From an uncultured Pirellulaceae bacterium (GTDB lineage: Bacteria > Planctomycetota > Planctomycetia > Pirellulales > Pirellulaceae), in the NCBI GenBank assembly GCA_947258905.1, contig CAMYKF010000402.1, forward strand, positions 1 through 14,597: a DNA stretch of 14,597 bases. The letters are read 5' to 3'. Below are positions 7,364 through 14,224 of this stretch, in pieces. The notes under the pieces were generated by a model. That model was given only the letters and a program-made list of their open reading frames with translations. It did not search any database and was not told the origin of the DNA. Within the stretch, counting starts at the first letter, position 1; every line of letters starts with the position of its first letter. A program made the translations under genes and the position numbers.

Positions 7364-7409
7364 CCCCCTCATCCGGCCTTTGGCCACCTTCTCCCCCCAG
7401 GGGAGAAGG
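7364..7409 (-). repeat. GAGAGGTC...GGGTGAG hairpin element, copy 3 (inverted)
   Basis: On the minus strand, CCTTCTCCCC pairs with GGGGAGAAGG over 10 bp (arms 7387-7396 and 7400-7409). Then comes TGGCC-AAA-GGCC, then GGATGAGGGGG. The order matches copies 1 and 2, but this copy points the other way. A small GCGC-AAAA-GCGC hairpin follows at about 7413-7424. Confidence 0.55.
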
Positions 7410-7473
7410 CCTGCGCAAAAGCGCAAATTCCTTTCACGACTTTGGCTGCGGCCAACCGACTCAATTTCTTACG

Positions 7474-7508
7474 CCTCGATCCTCATCCCTCATCCCTCGC
7501 GCCTGATC
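7474..7508 (-). repeat. Heptamer array, unit NNNNAGG (locus 2), touching the miaB stop
   Basis: Read on the minus strand the units are GATCAGG, CGCGAGG, GATGAGG, GATGAGG and ATCGAGG (35 bases, exact period 7). The first unit overlaps the miaB stop codon (7507-7509), so the array abuts the end of the gene. It shares unit CGCGAGG with loci 1 and 3. Confidence 0.65.
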
Positions 7509-8934
7509 ACACCGACAGCTGTACGACTGGCGGCTTGCTTTCGCTGGTGACCACCGTGCCGAGCAGGGTGAAGGGTGTTGCTTCGTAGATACCGATGGGG
7601 ATGATCTGTCCGGTCAGTCGCCGGTTGCCCTGAAACACGACGATGCGGTCGCAATGCGTGCGGCCGGTCAATTGCACGAACTCTCCCTGCTCGGATTCCT
7701 TGACGGATTTCTTGCTGGGACCTTCCACCAGCACTTTGACCGGCGTGCCCACAAATTGCTGGTTGTCCTCATGGCTGATTTGATTCTGCACGTCCAGCAA
7801 CTCGTTGTTGCGTCGTTGCTTGACCGGGTACGGCACATCGTCGGGCATATTCCTGTGGGCCTTCGTGCCGGCGCGCTCGGAGTACTTAAAGATGAAGCTG
7901 TTTTTGAAACGGCACTCTTTGGTCAGCTTCACCGTTTCCTGGAACTCTTCTTCCGTTTCGCCACAGAAGCCCACGATGAAGTCACTGGACACAGCAGCGC
8001 CGGGCAGTTGCTCGCGAATCCGCGACATCATGTTTCGGTAATCGCCCACTGTGTACCCGCGTTTCATGCGTTTCAGTACCGCATCACTGCCGCTTTGCAG
8101 CGGAACATGCAGATAGGGCGAGACTTTGTCCAGATCCCGCACCGCTTGCAGCACCTCGACCGTCATGTCCCTGGGATAGTTCGTGACGAACTTGATCCGC
8201 TCAATGCCGTCGAGGTCATGCAGCAAGTACAGCAGTTCGGAAAAACTGGTGGTCTTGCTACCGTCCCGAAAACGGTAGCTGTTGACGGTTTGCCCCAGCA
8301 GCGTAACTTCCTTGCACCCCTGATCGGCCAGCACGCGGGCTTCGGCCAGAATTTGCTGCGGCGGCCGACCCTGCTCGGGCCCGCGAGTCATGGGCACCAC
8401 GCAATACGTGCAAAACTTGTCACAGCCGATCTGGATCCGCAAAAAGGCCTGAAACGGCGTCGGTCGCATCGTCGGATCACGCAGCGGATCGAATGTCTCG
8501 TGACTGCGGCGGATCTGGTCGACCTTGCCGTCGGTGCGTCTCAGACTGAGCGCCGAGTACTGGCCTCCCTGGGTGCGGGCCTTTTCAATCAAGTCCGGAA
8601 TTTGCTGCAGTTGTCCGGGCCCCACAATCAAATCGACGAAGGGTGCTCGCTCGAAGATCAGCCCCTGGTCCTTCTGGGCCATGCAGCCCATTACCCCGAT
8701 GACCTTCTCGGGATGCCGTTGTTTCAGCTGTCGCATCCGCCCCAGGGCACTGTAGGTCTTGTTTTCGGCCTGTTCGCGGATACTGCAGGTGTTGAACAGG
8801 ATGGCGTCGGCCTGTTCCGGCGAATGGGTCACCTGGTACCCCCGGCCCCGCAGACTGGCCACGACCATCTCGCTGTCCAGCATATTCATCTGGCAGCCGA
8901 CGGTTTCGATGTACAGCAGTCGGGGTTCGGTCAC
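7507..8934 (-). CDS. miaB: tRNA-2-methylthio-N6-dimethylallyladenosine synthase
   Basis: This radical-SAM methylthiotransferase converts i6A37 to ms2i6A37 in tRNAs reading UNN codons. I use the GTG at 8934 (475 residues), because the frame upstream to 9081 runs through a repeat (9044-9101) and lacks family similarity. The N-terminal cluster-binding cysteines are C14, C50 and C84 (ETVGCQMN, FNTCSIRE, MGCMAQ). The radical-SAM motif CDKFCTYC gives C171, C175 and C178. LLGQTVNSY is typical of MiaB rather than RimO or MtaB. A TRAM domain occupies about the last 70 residues and should bind tRNA. All six cysteines are present, so it should be active. No SD sequence is apparent. The stop codon touches a heptamer array. 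Confidence 0.95.
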   Translation of the reverse strand: MTEPRLLYIETVGCQMNMLDSEMVVASLRGRGYQVTHSPEQADAILFNTCSIREQAENKTYSALGRMRQLKQRHPEKVIGVMGCMAQKDQGLIFERAPFVDLIVGPGQLQQIPDLIEKARTQGGQYSALSLRRTDGKVDQIRRSHETFDPLRDPTMRPTPFQAFLRIQIGCDKFCTYCVVPMTRGPEQGRPPQQILAEARVLADQGCKEVTLLGQTVNSYRFRDGSKTTSFSELLYLLHDLDGIERIKFVTNYPRDMTVEVLQAVRDLDKVSPYLHVPLQSGSDAVLKRMKRGYTVGDYRNMMSRIREQLPGAAVSSDFIVGFCGETEEEFQETVKLTKECRFKNSFIFKYSERAGTKAHRNMPDDVPYPVKQRRNNELLDVQNQISHEDNQQFVGTPVKVLVEGPSKKSVKESEQGEFVQLTGRTHCDRIVVFQGNRRLTGQIIPIGIYEATPFTLLGTVVTSESKPPVVQLSV

Positions 8935-9043
8935 GGTTTTTTCTGGCGGTTTGCGGAAATTCGTCGGGTGGGTCAGTGTATCACGCGATATTTGCCGGTG
9001 GAAAGCGAAAAAGGCGGCTCGGTCCAGCTGGCTGACAGGAACG

Positions 9044-9101
9044 GTGGCACAGCCCTCCGGGCGGAGGACCGACTGCATCACAGCCCGCAGGTCTGTGCCA
9101 C
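9044..9101. repeat. GTGGCACAG inverted-repeat element upstream of miaB
   Basis: GTGGCACAG (9044-9052) and CTGTGCCAC (9093-9101) pair perfectly over 9 bp. Between them sits a smaller hairpin, CCTCC-GGGC-GGAGG (9054-9067). It lies about 110 bases upstream of the miaB start. The stretch 8935-9294 otherwise holds only promoter space, with no gene that I can support. Confidence 0.55.
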
Positions 9102-9248
9102 ATTTGGGCCAAAATTCCCGCCGGAAACCCGCCTGCCGTGGCGACTATTTCATGGCGGGTGTCGGGCGAACCGAAACGCCTGCGAATCCGTATGGATTTT
9201 CCCTGCCGGACGAGTATTATTTCTCGCGAATCAATTCATCAAGCAAAA

Positions 9249-9284
9249 CGATTCAGGCGAGCTTTTCGATTCAGACGAACTTTT
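9249..9284 (+). repeat. Tandem 18-bp duplication in the 5' leader of the exported protein gene
   Basis: CGATTCAGGCGAGCTTTT (9249-9266) is followed directly by CGATTCAGACGAACTTTT (9267-9284), 16 of 18 identical. The second copy ends at the base before the SD GGAG (9285-9288). A weak -10-like TATTAT lies at 9215-9220. Confidence 0.7.
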
Positions 9285-9294
9285 GGAGACAGTT

Positions 9295-9993
9295 ATGCCA
9301 GCCAAATCATCCCTGATCCAAGCGATGGCGCTGCTGATTTTGCCAGCATCCCTGCTGTTCGTTTCCTTTGCCAATGCCCAGGAGCGGGACATGTTGCCCG
9401 AAATGCCCTTCCCTCCCCGTGATATGGGTGTGATCTGGGACATGCAGCAGATGAGCGGCATGTCCAATCGCAGTATTTCCATGACCACCGATGCCAGCGG
9501 AGTGACCACGATCAACGCCTCTGAAGACGGCGTCAAAACCTGGATTCAGGACGATCCCAATCGTGGCATCACGGTCAAGATCACCCGGCAATACGGACCG
9601 GAACAAATGGACTTGCTGATGGAGGAACAACCCGAACTGTACATGCACCTGAATTCCATCCCCGAAGAAACTGAAGACGCCGAAGTCGAAGTGACGGTGG
9701 GTGTTACCAAAACCTACGAAGCGGACGATGCGGAGGATCTCAAGCAGCAGCATCCGGAAGCCTTCAAGCTGTATGAAAAATACACTTCGGGTGACGCCGA
9801 CATTCGCGCCTTTGGTGGACGTCTGGAATTCGCACCACCCCGTTTGAGGGTGCCCGAGCTGCGTGTCGTGCCCATGTTCGAGGGCGGTGGCGGCATGCGG
9901 ATCGAAATTGATCCCGACCGCGTGCGGGTTCACGAAGATGAGGACCGGGAAGTGCCTGAGCAAACTCCCCGCAAGGAAGACAAGGATACATAG
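9295..9993 (+). CDS. Exported protein of unknown function
   Basis: This 232-residue protein starts at the ATG at 9295, with GGAG six bases upstream. The frame is open far upstream, but that part is antisense to miaB. A signal peptide covers residues 1-28 (hydrophobic ALLILPASLLFVSFA, cut at ANA|QE). The mature protein has a Met-rich start (RDMLPEMPFPPRDMGVIWDMQQM). Next comes a beta-rich part with a repeated-looking pattern (SISMTTDASGVTTINASEDG; GITVKITRQYG), then an acidic helical part (EADDAEDLKQQHPEAFKLYEKY). It ends in a charged tail (DEDREVPEQTPRKEDKD). No catalytic motif is visible and I recognise no family. It is followed by a heptamer array that includes its stop codon and then a bidirectional terminator. 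Confidence 0.75.
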   Translation: MPAKSSLIQAMALLILPASLLFVSFANAQERDMLPEMPFPPRDMGVIWDMQQMSGMSNRSISMTTDASGVTTINASEDGVKTWIQDDPNRGITVKITRQYGPEQMDLLMEEQPELYMHLNSIPEETEDAEVEVTVGVTKTYEADDAEDLKQQHPEAFKLYEKYTSGDADIRAFGGRLEFAPPRLRVPELRVVPMFEGGGGMRIEIDPDRVRVHEDEDREVPEQTPRKEDKDT

Positions 9994-10025
9994 GAGGAGC
10001 GAGGTTTTAGGCGCGAGGAACGAGG
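9991..10025 (+). repeat. Heptamer array, unit NNNNAGG (locus 3), containing a stop codon
   Basis: Units TAGGAGG, AGCGAGG, TTTTAGG, CGCGAGG and AACGAGG run with exact period 7. The first unit supplies the TAG stop of the exported protein gene (9991-9993). It shares CGCGAGG with loci 1 and 2. Confidence 0.65.
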
Positions 10026-10039
10026 TGCCGGAAAGCAAA

Positions 10040-10077
10040 AAACCCGGTCGCCAATTCGGCCACCGGGTTTGTTTTTT
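10040..10077. terminator. Bidirectional intrinsic terminator between convergent genes
   Basis: AAACCCGGT (10040-10048) pairs with ACCGGGTTT (10062-10070). The stem is extended inward by GCC/GGC with one mismatch and has loop AATTC. On the plus strand it runs into GTTTTTTA, and on the minus strand into a run of T followed by GCTTTCC. It serves the exported protein gene (+) and the selenoprotein candidate (-). Confidence 0.9.
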
Positions 10078-10096
10078 ACAGGATGCGAATCAACGA

Positions 10097-11608
10097 CTAG
10101 TCGTCATCATCCTCGTCGTCATCATCCTCGTCGTCGTCGTCCTCGTCCTCGTCGTCGTCCTCGTCTTCGTCTTCGTCTTCGTCATCCTCCCGGTCCGTCT
10201 CCGGTTCCTCCTCTTCGTGCGAGATGGTGACCTCGTGGCCCATTTCGGCCAGCAACGTCTGGACGGCCTCGTCCATGGCTTCGCCCCGCACATTGCGGTA
10301 ACGGATCACACCATCACCATCCAGCACATAGATGGTGGGCCAGCCCCGTACGTTCCACTTGGTGGAAATCGGGCCGGAAGTGCCTTCGGGGCCATTCCAG
10401 AAACTGCGCCATGTGATGTTCTTGTCCTTGACGGTTTGACGAATCTGATCACGATCGCCATCGCTATTAACGCCAATCAATGCAAACGGCTTGCCTGCCA
10501 GTTGTTTTACGAGCGACCGCTCGTGTGGGTACATCGCCCGGCAGGGAGGTCACCAATCGCCCCAGAAATCGATCACCACGACTTTGCCGCGGTAATCACT
10601 CAGTTTGAAATCCTCGCCATCCAGGTCTTCGCCTTCGATATCCGGAGCCGTTTTGCCGATGGACAGGTAACGGAGCTCAAACAACGTGCTTTCGCAGCGC
10701 TCACCGATGGTAACCACATTGTCACCGCGTTCCGTCAGCACGACGTCGCCGTAATTCTCGACGACATCATCGAACAGCGTTTCCAGGGTGGTACCGTCTG
10801 CGGTCTGGCCGTCTTCGTAGATCGCCAGTGCCACGTCGGATAGCGAATTCATGTAGACGTCAAAGCCTTGCAGCTGAGCCCGCAAGCGAGCCAGTTGTTG
10901 CTGTGCATCGTCGTCTTCCTCGGCTTCGTCGCTGGCATCCAGTCTGGCCTGGGCTGTTTCGGCATTACCCTTCATCGTGTCGAAACGCCGCTTGCCACCC
11001 TGGATTTGCATCACACTGGTGTAGGCGGCGATGCCCTTGACACGTTCAACCGGACTTTCGTCGATCAGTCGCTGCAAGAACGCCTGATTTTCTTCCGAAG
11101 GCACCTCGCGACTCTTGCTCATGGCAATGTCGGCCATGGCTTCCGATTGGATGTGATGCTCGATCAGCAGGTCGCTGGCCCCATTGGACATAGGTCCACG
11201 AACACGCTGCACGATCCAGGCGAGTCCCTCGGCAGCTGATTCAGAGGCAGGATCTTCCTCAATCACCGCCATCAGTCGTTCGGCATATGCGTTGGGCTGC
11301 GGATACGATTGCCGGAATATTTCCTGCTTGTCCTCCTGGTTTTCCGCGGCGTTGTAGGCCTCCAGGAATTCCGCATACGCCGTATCGAATTCCTCGATAA
11401 TCGCCTCGACGGATTCCTCGCTGGCTTCCTCCGCAGCTTCCTCCGCAGCTTCTTCCGCAGCTTCTTCCTGTTCTTCCTGTTCCTGGGGGAACCAGGCCAC
11501 CGGCGTCAGGTTGTGCGGGTCCAGCTGGCCCGTCTTGTCGTCTTTCTTGTCAGTGTTTCCACAGCCGGCCAGGCAGACCAGCAGGCAGAATACGATGAGT
11601 TTTCGCAT
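10097..11608 (-). CDS. TlpA/thioredoxin-like lipoprotein, probable selenoprotein with in-frame TGA (UPPC active site)
   Basis: Read as one gene with TGA at 10552-10550 decoded as selenocysteine, this gives 503 residues. The ATG at 11608 has GGAGG five bases upstream; the GTG at 11614 lies within the SD. Residues 1-16 are a lipoprotein signal (LVCLAGC, lipidated C16). A Glu/Ala-rich stretch covers about 42-72, and a helical region follows to about 310. The thioredoxin-fold domain spans about 318-462 (TAPDIEGEDLDG, then GKVVVIDFWGDW-U353-PP-C356-RAMYPHE, then GVNSD, then the cis-proline in GWPTIYV, P424). The C terminus (465-503) is nearly all Asp and Glu. TGA replaces precisely the nucleophilic cysteine of WCxxC, both flanks remain in frame, and a SECIS-like hairpin follows. 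It probably reduces or isomerises disulfides outside the membrane. The alternative is a nonsense mutation or read error. Confidence 0.85.
10509..10552 (-). promoter_or_regulatory. Sec codon TGA with SECIS-like hairpin
   Basis: TGA is at 10552-10550. Downstream on the minus strand, ACGAGC (10524-10519) pairs with GCTCGT (10514-10509) around loop GGTC (10518-10515). That is 31 bases from the TGA to the loop. The bacterial SECIS consensus, as I recall it, asks for a short stem within about 16-37 bases of UGA and a small loop with G in the first positions. The GGU(C) loop resembles that of E. coli fdhF, read by SelB. The stem lies within codons for HERSLV, so part of it could be coincidental. Confidence 0.7.
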
Positions 11609-11752
11609 GAGCACCTCCGCGAATGTCGTCAGTATTTGATTAGTGCGAGTAACACGCGTGAGTACGCGTGAATACGAAGTCTGGATTGTAAACCAACCCG
11701 AGCCGCCTGGTTCCCGTGCAATTCAGAATATCACCGTGAATTTGTCGAATAT

Positions 11753-12739
11753 TCAGCTGCCCGGCGCGGATGACGGGTCGATGTTTCCGAATTGGTCCCC
11801 CCCGGACACCGCCCGACCCCGCAGGAATTCGGAAACCGGCATGCGACGTTTGCCCGCCGGCTGAATCTCCAGCAGCTGCAATTGTCCCTGACCACAGGCC
11901 AACGTGATCGCCGACTCGCTGACCGCCGTCACCACTCCCGGCAACTGGTCGCCCGGTTCATCCACGACTGCGGCTCGATGCACGATCAGACGCAGGGGTG
12001 GTCGGTCTGCGGGCAGCCACCAGGTGAAGCTGCCCGGCCACGGCTGGAAAGCTCTAATCTGGTTAAACAATTGCTGTGCCGAACGATCCCAGTCCAGTTG
12101 GCCTTGCTGTTTGCGAATGCGGGGCGCCTTGGTGACTTGTCCTTTTTCCTGGTGAATGCCAATCATTTGCTGGCCGTCCCATGACGTTAGCATTACGATC
12201 GATTCAGCCACCGCCGATACGCCCAGGTCCGCCATCCGCGGCTCCAGTTCTTCCGCGGTTTCCTCATTGCCAATCACCAGTTTCTTTTGTACCAGCATGG
12301 GACCGCTGTCCAATCGCGGTGTCATGTGAATGACCGTCACACCGGTTTCGGTTTCCCCGTTCCAGACGGCCCAGTTGATGGGCGCGGCACCCCGGTATTT
12401 GGGCAGCAGCGAACCGTGCAGGTTAATGCCGCCCAGTTTTGCAGTGGCCAGCGTGTCGCGGGACAGAATTTGTCCAAAGTCACAAACGAACAGCAAGTCG
12501 GCATGGTATCGCTGCAATTGCTCACGCACCTCGTCCGTGTTGACACTGGCTGGATCAATAACGGGAGTGTCGCCCCAGGATTCGACCAGTTCGCGCGCCG
12601 GATTGGGGACCGTCTTGCGTCGTCGCCCGGCATCTTCGATAGGCCGGGTCACCAGCAGCACAATCTCATGGGGACTTTCCTGCAACCAGTCAATGGCGGG
12701 AACGGCAAAAGGTCCGGTTGCCATCACGATGATCTTCAT
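11753..12739 (-). CDS. fmt: Methionyl-tRNA formyltransferase
   Basis: This enzyme adds a formyl group from 10-formyltetrahydrofolate to initiator Met-tRNA in the cytoplasm. The 328 residues are slightly longer than typical (about 315). The N-terminal formyltransferase domain carries INLHGSLLPKYRGAAPINWAV with N106 and H108, and RLDSGPML with D144; these match the catalytic Asn-His-Asp triad of E. coli Fmt in residue number. The C-terminal domain (about 205-310, WDRSAQQLFNQIRAFQPWPGSFTWW) is the tRNA-binding part. The ATG at 12739 is preceded only by a weak AAGG. It lies downstream of def on the same strand. The 233-base gap between them holds a heptamer array, unusual for a pair that is often tightly packed. 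Confidence 0.96.
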   Translation of the reverse strand: MKIIVMATGPFAVPAIDWLQESPHEIVLLVTRPIEDAGRRRKTVPNPARELVESWGDTPVIDPASVNTDEVREQLQRYHADLLFVCDFGQILSRDTLATAKLGGINLHGSLLPKYRGAAPINWAVWNGETETGVTVIHMTPRLDSGPMLVQKKLVIGNEETAEELEPRMADLGVSAVAESIVMLTSWDGQQMIGIHQEKGQVTKAPRIRKQQGQLDWDRSAQQLFNQIRAFQPWPGSFTWWLPADRPPLRLIVHRAAVVDEPGDQLPGVVTAVSESAITLACGQGQLQLLEIQPAGKRRMPVSEFLRGRAVSGGDQFGNIDPSSAPGS

Positions 12740-12780
12740 GGGCTTGCGCCTTGTGCCGGTAGCAGAGTTCGATAGTCAAA

Positions 12781-12885
12781 GTCGGAGGTCGAAGGTCGAA
12801 GGTCGAAAGTCGAAGGTCGAAAGTCGCGGGTCGAAAGTCGCGGGTCGAAAGTCGCGGGTCGAAGGTCGCGGGTCGAAGGTCAACG
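12781..12885. repeat. Heptamer tandem array, unit GTCGAAG/GTCGAAA/GTCGCGG
   Basis: There are fifteen consecutive 7-base units over 105 bases. Nearly all begin GTCG, and from the sixth unit on GTCGAAR and GTCGCGG mostly alternate. Only the end units (GTCGGAG, GTCAACG) deviate. It lies between def and fmt, 41 bases upstream of the fmt start. Period 7 cannot keep a reading frame, so it is noncoding. Its unit differs from the NNNNAGG arrays, but the period is the same. Confidence 0.9.
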
Positions 12886-12972
12886 GCAATCAGGTGTGTA
12901 ATGCGGAATACATTGGGCGGAGTAACGCAAAAGGCAAATGAACCGGCACTCACGGGACAGCGGGCGCGACGG

Positions 12973-13554
12973 TTAACAATATTCGGCTTCCAGTTCGGCG
13001 AGGCGTTTGGCGACCGCTTCGGCCGAAAGCCCTTCATCCTGCCTGAGCAGATTGTCGTATTCCAGCTCAAACGCCTCCAGTTCATCGCCGATCGCCCTTT
13101 TGGCAGCTTCGCTCATGCGATCAGGAAACAGCACACCTTGCAGATGATCGAACTCGTGCTGGATCACCCGCGCCAACATTCCGTCGACGACTCGGTCAAA
13201 CTTGTTGCCCGACAGGTCATAGGCCATGACGTGCACCTGTTCAGGCCGCACCACCTGGCCGTACACACCGGGGATACTCAGGCAACCCTCTTCGGCTTCA
13301 CTGGTTCCCTTGGGTGACTGGATCACGGGATTGATCATCACCAGTTCCTCGCCGCTGTCACGTTCGCCGGAAATGTTGGCGATGAACAACTGCAACGGCA
13401 AATTGACCTGATTGGCAGCCAGTCCGACTCCGCGATGCTCGTACATCAACTCGAACATTTTGGCGATCATCTGTCTCAGCGTCTTGTCGACACGCCGCAC
13501 CGGTTTGGACTGATGCCGCAGGGCTGGATGAGGATAGTTGATAACTTGCAACAA
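12973..13554 (-). CDS. def: Peptide deformylase
   Basis: This enzyme removes the N-formyl group from nascent proteins using a metal (usually Fe2+) in the cytoplasm. Its 193 residues include all three family motifs: GVGLAANQV (motif 1, about 42-50), EEGCLSIP with metal ligand C91, and QHEFDHLQG with H133, E134 and H137. The start is TTG at 13554 (a second TTG follows directly). GGAG lies eight bases upstream, and the start places the usual INYPHPALR N terminus correctly; no in-frame ATG fits. The C terminus beyond about residue 155 is a charged helix (LEAFELEYDNLLRQ...AKRLAELEAEYC), longer than in compact deformylases. It lies upstream of fmt on the same strand. Its leader contains a terminator-like hairpin. 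Confidence 0.96.
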   Translation of the reverse strand: MLQVINYPHPALRHQSKPVRRVDKTLRQMIAKMFELMYEHRGVGLAANQVNLPLQLFIANISGERDSGEELVMINPVIQSPKGTSEAEEGCLSIPGVYGQVVRPEQVHVMAYDLSGNKFDRVVDGMLARVIQHEFDHLQGVLFPDRMSEAAKRAIGDELEAFELEYDNLLRQDEGLSAEAVAKRLAELEAEYC

Positions 13555-13590
13555 AAGTCTGACTCCACGTTTCTAAAACGGAAAGTGACC

Positions 13591-13623
13591 AAACAAAAAA
13601 GCAACGCGGATTCAAGGCGTTGC
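13591..13623 (-). terminator. Intrinsic terminator in the def leader
   Basis: On the minus strand GCAACGC (13623-13617) pairs with GCGTTGC (13607-13601) around a 9-base loop and is followed by TTTTTTGTTT. It lies only 37 bases before the def start codon and about 33 bases beyond the -10-like TATAAT. It either ends a transcript coming from further right or acts as an attenuator of def. Confidence 0.75.
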
Positions 13624-13655
13624 GTTATTTGTTCGAGCAATATTCAGCGCAGGAA

Positions 13656-13661
13656 ATTATA
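13656..13661 (-). promoter_or_regulatory. Candidate -10 box for def (TATAAT)
   Basis: Exact TATAAT on the minus strand (context GGTC before, TTCC after). The 17-base position for a -35 box reads CTGTTT, a poor match to TTGACA. Transcription from here would pass the hairpin at 13591-13623 before reaching def. Confidence 0.4.
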
Positions 13662-13876
13662 GACCGGACAAGGCTTGCAAACAGCTTACATTGCAAACGC
13701 GAAAACCCGGATCAGCGCGCATCGGTATTTTTTGTCAAGTGCGTAAACACACTACTGTTGGCAAGCCCGGCCGATATTTCGCGCCATGTTTTTGCGATCA
13801 ATATGCCAGCGGCAAAAAAATGAACTTAAATCAAAAAACAAAAAAATGTTTCCTGGGAAAATTGCCGCCCGGTTGC

Positions 13877-13904
13877 TTGACAATTGTTTCCGCATCCACA
13901 AAAT
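13877..13904 (+). promoter_or_regulatory. Candidate sigma70-type promoter P1
   Basis: An exact TTGACA (13877-13882), 16 bases, then CAAAAT (13899-13904, four of six to TATAAT). It points toward the possible RNA gene that ends at the terminator at 14429-14462. Confidence 0.3.
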
Positions 13905-13971
13905 ACCTCGTTACCTGACATGGTTCTTCGTTCGAAATCAACAGTCAAATCAACGATACTCACGAGGTGGT

Positions 13972-13999
13972 TTGACAGAGTTGTTTGCTGATAGAAAAT
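13972..13999 (+). promoter_or_regulatory. Candidate sigma70-type promoter P2
   Basis: An exact TTGACA (13972-13977), 16 bases, then GAAAAT (13994-13999, four of six). It has the same layout and spacing as P1, 95 bases further on, and also points toward 14429-14462. Confidence 0.3.
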
Positions 14000-14224
14000 A
14001 GTTCGCAACTTCCCGATTGCCCGCAGGCATTTGTTTTCGGGCGGTCCCGAAGCAGAGTCGCGGGCGGCTGTATGCCGTCGGCGTTTCACCGGAGCGAACA
14101 TTCTGTTATCGAACGTCGACCGACGAAGCAAGTCAGTCACGATTAAGCTGGTTGCCAGAAGCTTGAGCCGGCACACTGTCGTCCAGAAAAGCGCTGGTTC
14201 GTTTATCAGATATCAAGGTGTACT

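Noticed and set aside
7654..9294. Upstream part of the plus-strand frame ending at 9993
   Set aside because: It is antisense to miaB. Only the part from the SD-preceded ATG at 9295 has a signal peptide and sensible composition.
10097..11614. Reading the TlpA-like region as two separate genes (10550-11614 and 10097-10534) or as a frameshifted pseudogene
   Set aside because: Both parts are in the same frame, separated only by one TGA at the catalytic Cys. The second ATG (10534) lies after the active site with no SD, and the domain motifs continue across the stop.
12781..12885. CRISPR-like array
   Set aside because: The period is 7 bases with no spacers; it is a simple tandem heptamer repeat.
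13826..14176. 116-codon minus-strand frame
   Set aside because: It has no SD and no domain, lies in AT-rich sequence, and carries promoter-like sites on the other strand.
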